Assembly (NCBI GenBank): GCA_013397115.1
Contig: VWZW01002582.1
Span: 124,773-188,772 of the forward strand
From: Edolisoma coerulescens
Taxonomy: Eukaryota; Chordata; Aves; Passeriformes; Campephagidae
DNA: 64,000 nt
Direction of reading: 5' to 3'
Part shown: piece by piece, positions 51,601 through 62,515 of the stretch
Position numbering within the stretch: position 1 is the stretch's first letter
Layout of the letters: every line of letters starts with the position of its first letter
Position numbers and translations under genes: made by a program
Notes under the pieces: model-generated
What the model was told of the DNA's origin: nothing
Database searches by the model: none
The model's input: the letters and a program-made list of their open reading frames with translations, nothing else

Positions 51601-54600
51601 AACTCTATTCTTGTTTAAGACTGGTTGAAAACAGCTCAAGGACAAACCAAGAGAGGACCACTACCCTGACTGTCTGGTGGGCTGAAGGTGATGCTCTGGT
51701 TCATGTTGCAGGCAGGACTTTAAATCCTACAACTTCACTCAACTTGTTTAAACCATGGAAAACTGATAAAAATCAGATAACAAATATATAATACTTTCCA
51801 TAGAGAGGTTTTGGGGTGACACTTTTTTTGCCCTCCTCTGGGCTGGATTGATGCAAACGGAATCCTCTCTGGTGGGCACCTTTCTGGGCATCTCCTTTGG
51901 GAGCAGACAGCTGTCGAGGGATCTGTTCTTAGTGTCCTGCACTGCTCCCTTATGCTGCCTCATGCAGAATGTAAAAGTTTTCTTGCAGCCAGACCCATGA
52001 AGCAAAGATGTGAGGTTTTCCCTGAAGTCAGAGTTCAGAGGACCTGCCTTGTCCTCACCTGGGGCTGTGTCCAGTGCAGCGTGCCAGCAGTGTGTTGTGT
52101 GCTATGAAGGTTTGTTCTCTGTGCCAGACTGCTGATTGTCTCTGTGATGTGGGTCATCCCAGCAGAAGCAGACCCCAAATGACCAACAGCTCATTGCATT
52201 GTGTCAGGACTAAAGTTTGGACAGGAAACAGGATTGTTTTTTGCTTCAGCAGACAAAGTGAACCCCTTGTGAAAAGAATTTGAAATTTCAAATGGAAATT
52301 GTGGAAGGAGGGAAAAATGCACAAATAATGCCAAGAAACAGACTCACTTCTCTCGTACAAAATATGAAGAAGACTTTCCAGCTGGTGGTGGGGGACCCAA
52401 GAGCAATGTGGTGATCAAAAGTGAATAAACTGAGTTGTCTTTTTATTCCTGTTAGTGTAAGTAATTTTCAAGCGAGTCAATAATATACAATATGTTGTGA
52501 AATCCCTTTTGGGCGACAAGAGCAAGAACAAAAAGCAGATTCTGTGTTTGTCAGACACATACATCCGTGTTTCACTGGTGAAAACGAACAGAGCAGACAA
52601 TGCATTTGAGTGGGGCTGCAGTTGTATACAATGAGCTCATCTGGGTCCAGGTGCAGCCATAAAGGAAACATTTGATACTGTGAAGTTCCTTAAACTTCAA
52701 ATGCTGGTATTTGTAGAAAGTGAGTTATTTAATGTAAGTGTAAATACCAGGCAAGAAAGGGAGCTGCTTTTCATAGCTTGGGAAGTAATGTGCTTTCTCA
52801 ATATAAATACAATTAACCATTTCATACCTTTACACACCAGAAAAGGGTTTTGACGATGTAGAAACTGTGACATTAGCCCTCTATACTGTTGATGCTTGAA
52901 ACTGTGACAGCCTTGCCTATAGTTTTGCCAAAAACTAGACTTGAGCTGTCTTCTGCCTGCAAAACAGCCCTCACACCTCCTGCCCCAATTCGGGAGCTGT
53001 TCCCAGCTGCTTTTTGCAGAACTCCTCTTGGTGATTTTCCTGCCTTCACACCCCTGGGCTCTTTCCTAGAACCAGCCTAGAAGGGTGTCCAGCCCATGGC
53101 ATGTCAGAGGGAAACTGTGGCTGCCATCCTGCCCAGGACGGAGGGGCCCTGGCCCGGACCCAGGGGGCTGTGCCTGGGGAGGATTGGCCACTGCAGGGGC
53201 TGGGAGCAGCAGATTCCCACCAGCTGCTGGGTCTCTGTGTGCACCCAGTGTAGAAAAAGCTGATGGTTTGTGTTCATGGATGTGTTGAGAAATGGACTTG
53301 GGTAAGGAAATTGTTTTAGGCTAAGCAAAACATTACTATTAGTAAGGAAGACAGGCCACCTACTGCATTCCAAATTATTTCTCTTTTCTGCATTGGAAAG
53401 CAGGAATTTGTATTTTTTTCACTCTTTGCCACCTTTTTAAAAGGATTTTTAAGCAGTCTTTCAAGTTGGTAAAGAAAAAAGACAGTAAATGGTCTCCTTT
53501 GTAATGTTGTTAAGTGTGGGGGCATCAATGTAGTTTAACACATTTGGGAGGGAATGAAATAAGAGTTGGTTAGCAAGACTTTAGATAAAGCTCTGCTGTC
53601 TGCAGATGTTTATCCTCCTAAATGCAGATACAAAATCTCTTCAGATTCTGAAGGCTGTTTTACACTTGTTTCTCCGTTTCTAGTACTAGAGAAAAGTCCT
53701 CACAAATATTGTCTAAAATTCTTACGCTTTGGCCTTCACTGGCATATTTAGATCCTGAAATGTATTGATCATGCCTTTGTGCAGGACTAGAAATAAATTA
53801 CCCTGGGTCAAGTTCTGTTTATACAGTGGTCTGCTCTTGCAGAATCACCTCCTTGACTTAATAACTTCCTTTTGGATGACATTTCTGCCAGAAAGAAGAC
53901 AAATTGGCTAAGGTCAGCATGCGGATCAGCTCAGCGTGTAGGAGGAAATTGCAGCGGATGGGCTGAATTGCGATGGGTCCGGCTGACAGCGCTGGGCAGC
54001 GGGACTCCGCCTGTGCCCGCTCCGAGGGGCACGGCCCCCGCAGCCCAGGGGCCCTCCAGCAGGGTCCTGCTGCAGTGTGGCCAATTCCAGCCGTTCTGGA
54101 GTCTAAGGAATTCAGCTGGAGCAGTGACTGTGAGTTAGACCAGCACAGTAACCCTTCTGGCTGTACGCGGACGCGTGCAGCGGTCCCTCAGACTCCTTGC
54201 GTTAAACGCAGCGTTACCCGGCTGCACCCGAGCTGCTCGGGGGTCCCTGCAGATGTCACACACTGAGATTTTCCTGCATGTTCCTCCCACTCATTCCTGC
54301 AACCTTCTTTTAAATTGTTGTCTTCCAAGTAGCTGGGAGCTGAAAGCTTGCAGCTGAGCCTGTTCTCATCATTCACAATGGCAGCGGGGAGGATGCTGAA
54401 TTTGCTTCCTGATGAGTGACATTGAGGCACAGGACTGAAGGATTGGATGCAGATCCCATAATCCTACTCTTGATGAGTACCTTGGTGCTGTTCTGTGTAG
54501 ATCTGTATGTTATAATAGAACCCGTTATGTTACACAGAACACATGTATTTGTTACATATTTGACATTATTTATTTTATTTACACATGTGAACCCAGAAAT

Positions 54601-57600
54601 ATCTGAGTTGGTGAGGAATAGTTCTGCTGAAGTCAGTGGCTTTATATTGTATGGAATTGGTGGTAAGAGAGCAGGGGATGCTGCAGGCACTGGTCAGAGT
54701 GGCACCAAAACCTTTGCAGAGCCTTTGCAGAGACACTTGAGGGGTTGAGCCGCCCCTCGGCCCCCTGCCCATCTCACAACACACCCTGTTCCCTGGGGCA
54801 GGGGCAGCGTGGGCCCCTCTTGCAGTGATGTTACTGCACCTCAGCCCCCTCCAAAGTGCACCCCCATAGCACATGCACAGAGGGGAAAAGCCTAGAAACA
54901 AACTGCATGATGTTTAAAATGGTGGCGTTACATTTTCCCTTTGCAAATTCTTGTATTACTTCTGTGTTCTACAGCAGAAGAAATGTAAAAACCTCCTTTT
55001 AATTAAGCTCTTTGTCCTTTGAAGTTATTTTGGATTTTTTTTTTCACAGTGGTGATGTAATTTATGTAAATAATCATCTATCTATGAAAGGAGTGTGTCT
55101 GTCAAAAGCTGAAATAAAAAACATCCGTCATTTTGAAGTGATTAACATTCTCCAGATGTTTAAATCATCAGATTTCAGGAGTTTCCCTTTGTTGTGATAA
55201 TGATATAGTATCCAGAACAAGAATGTTTACTTTTTTGTAGGGGTCAAACATAGATTTTTCACAATCCTATTAAAGCAAGCAGTTTATTGCAATTGTATGT
55301 GCAGATGAAAGCATGTGCAGTTATTATTATTTCCCTTAATTGTAAACTGCTGCTGGTAATTTTACTGTAAAGCTGAAACAAAAGGAACATACTTGAAAGG
55401 ACCACCACTGCCCACTTATGTAATCAATTTATAGATGTCAAGTTTGTACCGAGATGGTTATCCCTCTCCCTCGAAGCACCGGTGACAGGCTACCACCCTG
55501 CAGCACAGCCTCTGCTTTGGGGGCTGCCGGGGCGCGCGGGGGATGTAGCTGATAATGTTAAGTGACAGCTCTGAACCGCTGCACTCTGAACGTGCTCGGC
55601 TTCAGGCTGCAGGGAGGAAGTGAGACGCACATTCCTTCCTGGTGCTGGACCTCGTGGCTGACCAAGAGAATTTTGCGTGTCCTCGGCCAGCCAGCCCACT
55701 GTGGTGACTGGAACCACTGTGCCTTGATGTCAGGAAAAGGAGGGGTATGATCTCAGAAAAGGGGTACGTGTGAAAAATGGACTATTTCCTTTTGCTCCCA
55801 TAGTCTTTGCAGAGCAACACCCTTCAATTCATAAAACTGGCCAACACACAAGACGTGTGTGGATCTGACAAGTCACCCCACTGGCAAAATCCTCAGAGAT
55901 GACAAAATACAACTGGAAAGATCTCTGAGTGGGCTGATGGGTAACAGCAACTGGCCAACCTTTTCCAGTGTTTGTTTTTAACAGAACCTCTCCTGAAATA
56001 TAAATTTAGAAAAAAAAATCCCTGGAAAAATTCTAGATAGTTGTTCCAGACAAATAACCACAGCATCTACCCCAAGATTTCAAGTGGGCTGAAATGTTAA
56101 CTAAGGATTGTTCAAACTATAACATTTTGTCCGTTGATGGAAGGTTCTTGTCAGATGAGCAGATAGACCCTGCAGGAACTGCAAAGGCAGGGGCAAGCTG
56201 GCCCTGTGACCATTGCTGCTCTCTGCCTCCAGTTTCCCCTCAGGGATGGTTCTGGCACCCATCCCCTCTCTGGCTCCAAATGGGCTGTTCTTAGAAAGAG
56301 ACACAGCCTGTTGGAGCAATTTCTTGTGTGTCCCACCCAGAACACATTCCTCTGAAGCTGCACTTGGATGGGGCAGCGAGGGGAAATTCCAGCCATGTGC
56401 CAGGCTCCAGCGCATGCTGGGAGGAATGTGCCTCTTCCCAAACATTGTCTGGTCCCCTTGCTGGCCTTTCCACCGAGGGAAAAAGGGCAGATAAGTGAAA
56501 ACTGTGTTTTGTGGAAGATAGAAATTTCACTCTGTTTCTCTCCGGGGACCCTTATGATACCACACATGATTAAGTCTCTAAAATGTTTGTCTGTTTTCTT
56601 TTATCTGGCTCTTCCGATCTGATTTTTCCTCAGGCCAAGCCTAAGCCATTCTGAAGCAGGTTTTCTGTGGCAAGCAACATTCATGGGGTCATATATGGAC
56701 TTGCTTAGGACAGCCAACACAATTCCTTAAGATCTTTAAGATTTATTTACAAATAAACCAGCTAATTCCACCAGAGACTTGCTGAAACTGAGCCAGACCA
56801 ACTGAGGAGCTAAGTTGCAAGGAGAGAGAGAAAATACACGTGTGGGCAAAGCTCTGAATACTGACCCCAGAGCGGCTGAGGAGATGAAAGGGCATGAGAT
56901 ATAAGCTGGGAAGGTAGGGGGATGGTGCAGGTGAAAGGGTTGTTGCTGGCTACATTTCAGTGTTTGGATTGCTCGTGTGACTTTTGTCACACCAAATTTG
57001 CTTTACTTTTCCTTAGCTCAGACAGGAGAGACGGACAAGAGACACATTCTTCCTCATTTTGTATCTTTTTCTCTTCTCCAGTTCTATCAGCCTGACTGTA
57101 AAGGCTGCATCAGCACCATTGACAGAGCTGGTAGTGCACGGTCCGAGGTCATTGCCAGTTTCCTGAGCTCTCACCCGTGGAGGTGATGAGCTGCGCGGGG
57201 TCTGGCTCTGCCTTCCCAGAGGTCCTGAGGGGCCCAATTGCTCTGCCAGCTTTGCAGGCACAAACACCTCACAGTAAGTGCGGGCACGAGGATGGGGTCA
57301 AACTCCTCACTCCATCCTCCCTAGAAACTGGTGCACCTCAGAACAGATGTAATTAATTATGCAAATGCTCCTGTTACAATTCAGGTGAGCTGCTTGGATG
57401 GGCAAGTGCAATGTGGCACATTTGTCTAAGTGGAAGGAAAGTGGGTGGATGGGTTTGGCTCTCAGCAGTGTGATCAATGGGAATAAAATGCTTCTCAGAT
57501 GGAGAATGATGTTAGTAACAGCCAGCATAAATGACGAATTAAAGCCAAAGGCTCTCTTCTGTCTTTGCCCCGCCTCGGCATTGCACAACAGCCCTGTGCA

Positions 57601-58264
57601 GTTGCTTTGGACTCTTTATGCTTATTAAAAATGTAAATACAGTGCAGCAAATTTTCTGAGTCTGTGTTCTGGGTTTATGGCTGGTTTCTTAATTGCTTGT
57701 GATGTCCGAGCGAAAATGTGCCTTTTGTCATCACTGGGAGGTCCCACACCCTTTTCCAGAGCTGGTTCTCCTGTTTGTGCCTGAACTCTGGTCTCACTGC
57801 TCTGCCCCCTGTCCTGGCACTACCTGCAGAGAACAGCAAATGTAGTTGCTCTGAATATACCACAAATACAGGTTTAATAAAACAAATAATGTCTGTCATT
57901 GCATTTTGGCTTTGCTCTGCATTCCCCCCTGAGCCTGCCTAAAGTAGAGTTTCCTGGTTAATGCTGAAATAGATTCTTACCTTTTTTTCCCTTTTCTAAA
58001 GTAATTTCTCTTTGAGAGTCTTCCATTACCTCATTCACACCAGCTTGCTAATTGGCCTGGGAGATGAGCTGGTGGTGTGGCTGATGCACTAGACCCTCCA
58101 AACTGACACTTTGAGAAGCATGTCTGAGAAACAGGTGAGTTACAGACCTGCACTAAATATCTGTTCTGCTGCATTTGCAGTTTCCAGCACCAGGAAATAT
58201 TAGTTCTGTTATTTTCCCACTGCCTGTTTTTGCACACAGTCACCAGCACTAGCCTTCTAAGGCA
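45700..58264. other. gene-poor intergenic stretch
   Basis: No recognisable exon, RNA gene or intact transposon. GC-rich patches near 53090-53230, 53970-54060 and 54750-54850 hold short overlapping open frames only. A duplicated CCTTTGCAGAG unit (54711-54732) and a homeodomain-octamer composite at 57350-57366 are the notable small features. Confidence 0.55.
57350..57366 (+). promoter_or_regulatory. homeodomain plus octamer composite site
   Basis: The 17-mer TAATTAATTATGCAAAT fuses two overlapping TAATTA cores to a perfect POU octamer (ATGCAAAT). Such a composite would suit POU/homeodomain proteins of neural or germline type. Function is inferred from the motif alone. Confidence 0.35.
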
Positions 58265-58365
58265 GCATCACATCACATCACATCATCACATCACATCATC
58301 ACATCACATCACATATCACATCACATATCACATCACATATCACATCACATATCACATCACATGGC
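58265..58365. repeat. CATCA/CACAT microsatellite with 12-bp higher-order unit
   Basis: The left part alternates CATCA and CACAT pentamers irregularly; the right part settles into about four perfect copies of CACATCACATAT. In one plus-strand frame this reads as repeated HITY, which is a by-product of the 12-bp period and not a protein. Copy number is likely polymorphic. Confidence 0.95.
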
Positions 58366-59141
58366 ATTTTAACACCGATTTACATGGCATTACATGGCAC
58401 AACCTGGCCCCTGCACTCCCAGGGCCTATCCTGCCACTGCAGTTGGAGATTTGGTGCATTTCCACTCACCACAATTGTAGGGATGTGCCAGTGGCCCATG
58501 GAAGTGTGTTTTGCTGGGTTAGCTGGCATAGAGCTCCTGCCTGCAAATGGACTATGAGCCAAAATTCAGCTATTTCAGAGCAGCAGCAATTAAAGGAATG
58601 AGGTCGTTGCCTCGGCCTCCTGCAGATGTGCTGATGTGCTCCTGAGCCCGAAGTGCTGGCAGGTTCTGTGGTTGGACTGGAGCGGGGTGGCCCTGGTGTG
58701 GCTCTGCTGCCTTTTCTTTACTGGCTTCACTGGCTGCCACCAGGTATGGGCTGGGGGCCAGGGGGAGCCCCGGGGCCTGCCAGGCACCAGCCCCCTCAGC
58801 TGTGCTTCACACATCTAGAGATAGCTTGCGAGGAGCTCTAAAATACAATATGCTAGCAAAACAGATAATTTCTGGAAATGAATGGTATAAATACAAATCC
58901 TTGGCTAAAATCTGAGTTTCAGGCAAACTAAACTCGACTCCAGCACCCAAACACTCATCAGTGCTTCTGGCTTACTTCAGTCCTTGAGCAAATTACTTCA
59001 ACCTTATTTCTCATGTAACTGCAGATCCGATATGTACATGGAGTCAGATGACAGCCAGCCAGCTTCAGCTGCCTTCTTTCAACTTCATACTTGGAACTAA
59101 AGTTCACACAATATTTTCACAGACATCAAATCCCCCCCCAA

Positions 59142-59142
<1 letters not shown>

Positions 59143-59192
<50 letters not shown>

Positions 59193-59229
59193 NAAAAAAA
59201 GAAAAAAGAAAAAGAAAAAATAAAAAAAG
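59143..59229. repeat. long poly-A tract with an ambiguous base
   Basis: A run of 49 A residues (59143-59191) follows eight C residues and is followed by C, N (59193) and an A-rich GAAAAA-type stretch. The N and run length point to low assembly confidence. I do not recognise a retroposed sequence upstream of it, so it cannot be called a retrocopy tail. Confidence 0.9.
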
Positions 59230-59470
59230 CATGAGGAAGGCATTGGGAGGATAAAAGACAAACACAAAATGCAGTTCACTTAAAAATATCTCTGCTTGAT
59301 GGAGGCTAAAAGGTGGCAGCTGTGCCAAAGTAGTGGACCCTAAATCGCTGAGCAGAAAAGAGCAGGGAAGGCTCTGATTGCTCCCAGTACTGTGGTGAAT
59401 GTGTGCTCTCAGCCACAAATCAAGCAAGCTTAAAAAAAAAAAAAAACAACCCAGAAAAAAAAAGACTCAA

Positions 59471-59520
59471 TCAAGGCAATAATGGCCTCCACTTCACAAT
59501 CAGACAAGTGCTTCTACTTC
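59471..59520 (+). repeat. dispersed 50-bp sequence, copy B
   Basis: This is the partner of 38821-38870, matching 39 of 50 positions without gaps and in the same orientation. Upstream of it lie A-runs (59431-59463). Beyond position 59520 similarity falls off, with only scattered matches. Confidence 0.65.
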
Positions 59521-61700
59521 AGAAATCCTACCATTTATGGCTGATTGCTAACCCTGGCCTCATTTCTAATCTAAAGGGTGAGTAATAATTTGGAAAAGGA
59601 ATTATAACAACTTCCCAACCATTTGGTAAATCGTCATTACTTTAAAGGGGTGTTGGGGAGCTGTTGCTGTTTGTCAGATATTTTTTTCCTGCAACTGCTC
59701 TCCTACTTCCACCACCCCTTTTCTCCATGATCTCATACTGGAAGGGAAGTGATGTACAGTGGAAATATATAAGAAAGAAAAGTCCAGAGGGATCCTCTGA
59801 CCGTGGCACTCTGCCATGTAGAAGTTCACATGAAGCACAGAGAGATGAAATGGCTCTTCCCTTTGCTACTGTACAGTGCCCAGAGGTTCATGCAGGGATC
59901 AGCAGCTGCACTGAGCAGAGACGTTGTGCCCAGCCTAGGGGCTCCTTCATGAGTTCCCTGGAGTGGGAAACCTCCTGCATTAGGAACTGCTCAAAGGAAA
60001 GGATGAGGATCACCCATGCAGGCGGATGTTGGGGGGCTGGTGCAGCCAGAGCCTGCTGCCCACCTGGCACCTCAATGGAGCCACCCTGGCCCTTGGCCTC
60101 CTCTGGTTGGGGGCCACCAGGCTGGATGGAGCTGGTGCTCTGCTGTCCCAGTCCTGCCTGGACTGTCTGGAGTAGGCAGAGAGATATTAACCATTTAAGC
60201 CATAGGTTATCCTGATGGGAAGTACCAGGTCTGGAACCCTGGTACCTGAGCTGCATTTATTGCATTTGTTTTCCTGGTTCAAGCAGGGAGAACCGCATCT
60301 GTAAATATTTCCGTATTTTTGTGAATATTTTTTCCAACAAGTCTTCTGCAAATCTGTTGTGGTTTTCACATACACATCAGAGTTGATCTTAGAGGTTATT
60401 CCAACCAAAGCAATTCTACGACTCTAGGGTTTTCCGGGGAGAAAACATCGAAACGGAGGACTTGGACAATTTTCCTTCCAGCCATCACCTGTGAGGGCCA
60501 CAGCTGCCCTGGACAGAACTAGGGACTTTGTTTGGTGATGCTGTTCTCAATGACAGAGTGTTTAAAAACAGATAAAACTCAATGCAGTAAAAAAGAACCA
60601 GGGGGGACCTGTGCAGGGGGAGAACTGTGCACAGCTTCACCTGGGTTATCTATTCTAATCCTGTGGAAATCATGATGGTGTTTTGATAATAGCAGACATT
60701 TGTGATCAAAATACTTCTTATTTCAATGCTTCAAGGACAAAATGGGATGCCATTGTCTCCCTGGATGAATGTGAGATGTTTTATGAAAGGTACGATCAGT
60801 GTGTTCGGAGAATGACAAAATTTCCTTCCTGTCTTGGGAGGTAACCACAGCACTGTCTGTGCAGCACTGAGTCCCTTACTCCTGGTTTGTGCTGCGAAGG
60901 GATCTGTGTCACAGTTATTTATGTCTCTATTTTAAATATGATTTGAAAAGAGACTGATTCAAAAATTTTCAATGACCCAGTGAAATCTGAACTACTTGTA
61001 GCAAGAAAAGAAGTATAATGCTTCAATCAAAATAGCAACTTGGAATGTGTTTTATTAAACAGAGTTCATTTAATATTACCCCAGAGTGCTGTGGATGTGA
61101 AAACACATTCTTGAATTTGAACTTTCATATCTAGGTAATAGGAATGAAAGGAAAATGGTCATTTTTAATATTGCACAATTTGAATCAAATTCTGATCCCA
61201 TATAGAACTACCCACAGCATTCCTGCATGTTTTCCAAAACTGGTGTGTCCCTGGGTCCTGCATGTCACTACGAGGTGAATATGTTACAGGAAAAACAAGT
61301 AGACACTGCACAGAGCTCTAAGTAAAATCCTGCTAGATTTAACTTTCCCATCACTCTCTGCAGTATTTTCAAGGTGAGTGTTTCCATCGAGAGCAAACAA
61401 AACAAGGCTCAGGTTCAGTGCAATTGAAGAAAACTCTGAAATAAGGCATCAAGGGATTCAAAATAACAGGAAGAAGTGGATTATATGCATAAACTCTGGG
61501 TGCATGTCACTTGTAAATATTCGTTGATTTTTACTAGCAATGTTATGCAAAAATATTTAAATGAGCAGATTATAAAAGAGCAGTGCTGCCCGTGTAACAT
61601 GGATGCAGAATCTATTGGGGACGGGCAGCTGGGAAGCAATGGGAACATTTACATCCCCATTAGCAGAGAATTACTGATCATCCCAAGGAAAACAGGTTTT
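59521..61700. other. gene-poor intergenic stretch
   Basis: A 183-codon open frame (59664-60215 +) overlaps a 122-codon one on the other strand; neither resembles a known protein. A short CR1 3' remnant is at 60388-60427. Otherwise the sequence is AT-rich and featureless. Confidence 0.5.
60388..60427 (+). mobile_element. CR1 3'-terminal remnant
   Basis: CTTAGAGGTTATTCCAACCA followed by AAGCAATTCTACGACTCTAG resembles the CR1 end (AGAGGTCCCTTCCAACC, then ATTCTATGATTCTATG). Only about 40 bp is recognisable, so the call rests on a short match. Confidence 0.55.
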
Positions 61701-61739
61701 TCCTTGCCAGCTGTTCGGTATTTCGGGAGCTTAAATGGC

Positions 61740-62280
61740 TCCTGCTATCAGCCCGAGCGTGAGCGGGGAGAGCCACAAGCGCTGATTTCTCCCCGCACGG
61801 ACACGGGGCGAGCTCCCCGGCCCCGAGCTCCCCGGCGCGGGGAGCGGGACCGGCGGCCGCGGGGGCTCAGCCGCTCCTTCCTTCGGTTCCGCCGCTCGGT
61901 GACCACGCCGGGCCCCGACCCCGGCCCCGGTCCCGATCGCCCTCGGTCCTGCCACCGCCAGGCACCCACCGGGCCATGAAGCCAAGGAAGGACCGGCGGA
62001 CCAGGACAGGCGCGAAGAGCTACGCTCCCTGTGCAGTGCTAAAATACGATAAACCAGAACTTATTAGGTGCTTATTTAGAGAAAGGAAAAATCCTGTTGT
62101 GTTACACACGGAGCGAACTGCGGTGCCTGTATGAATTCTCAGCCGCGGTCATTGCGGGTCGCGGCGACACTTCCCACCTTTGCCCGAATCCCCGAGACGG
62201 AGCGAGGGTGTCACCTGCGCACCGAGGGGATAAAGCCGGGCATCGGTCTCCGTCCGGCAGCATCGCGCCCGCCGCCCGGC
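61740..62280. promoter_or_regulatory. isolated CpG island 40-55 kb from LHX8
   Basis: CG density rises sharply at about 61740, with a perfect hairpin GCTCCCCG-gcg-CGGGGAGC at 61827-61845 and tandem CCGGCCCCG blocks. It drops in an AT-rich interval at 62036-62100 and rises again into the minisatellite. An isolated island in a gene-poor region often marks the promoter of a long non-coding RNA or a distal regulatory element. A small open frame beginning at 61976 (about 52 codons, MKPRKDRRTRTG...) lies at its edge but is unsupported. Confidence 0.55.
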
Positions 62281-62515
62281 GCGGGCTGGGGCAGAGCGGG
62301 GCGGTGCGGGCTGGGGCAGAGCCGGGCGGTGCGGGATGGGATAAAGCCGGGAGGTGCGGGATGGGATAAAGCCGGGCGATGCGGGATGGGGGAGAGCCGG
62401 GAGGTGCGGGATGGGATAAAGCCGGGCGATGCGGGATGGGGCAGAGCCGGGCGGTGCGGGATGGGATAAAGCCGGGATGGGGCAGAGCCGGGCAGTTCGG
62501 GATGAGGAAGAGCGG
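62281..62515. repeat. 25-bp GC-rich minisatellite
   Basis: Units starting GCGGG recur at exactly 25-bp spacing from 62281: 62306, 62331, 62356, 62381, 62406, 62431 and 62456, with a shortened and then diverged unit after that. Variants differ at an ATAAAG/GCAGAG block and at the end (GAGGT, GCGAT or GCGGT). In the middle, GAGGT- and GCGAT-ending units alternate, giving a 50-bp higher-order period. A 216-codon minus-strand open frame spanning it (62102-62752) is a repeat artefact, since 25 bp shifts frame each unit. Confidence 0.95.

Noticed and set aside
58265..58365. CRISPR-like repetition
   Set aside because: Repeats are contiguous with no spacers, and the genome is vertebrate.
58230..58601. 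Plus-strand frame with HITY repeats
   Set aside because: Product of a 12-bp satellite; no coding context.
61976..62134. 52-codon open frame starting in the distal CpG island
   Set aside because: No recognisable product, no further evidence of transcription, and the length is within chance expectation.
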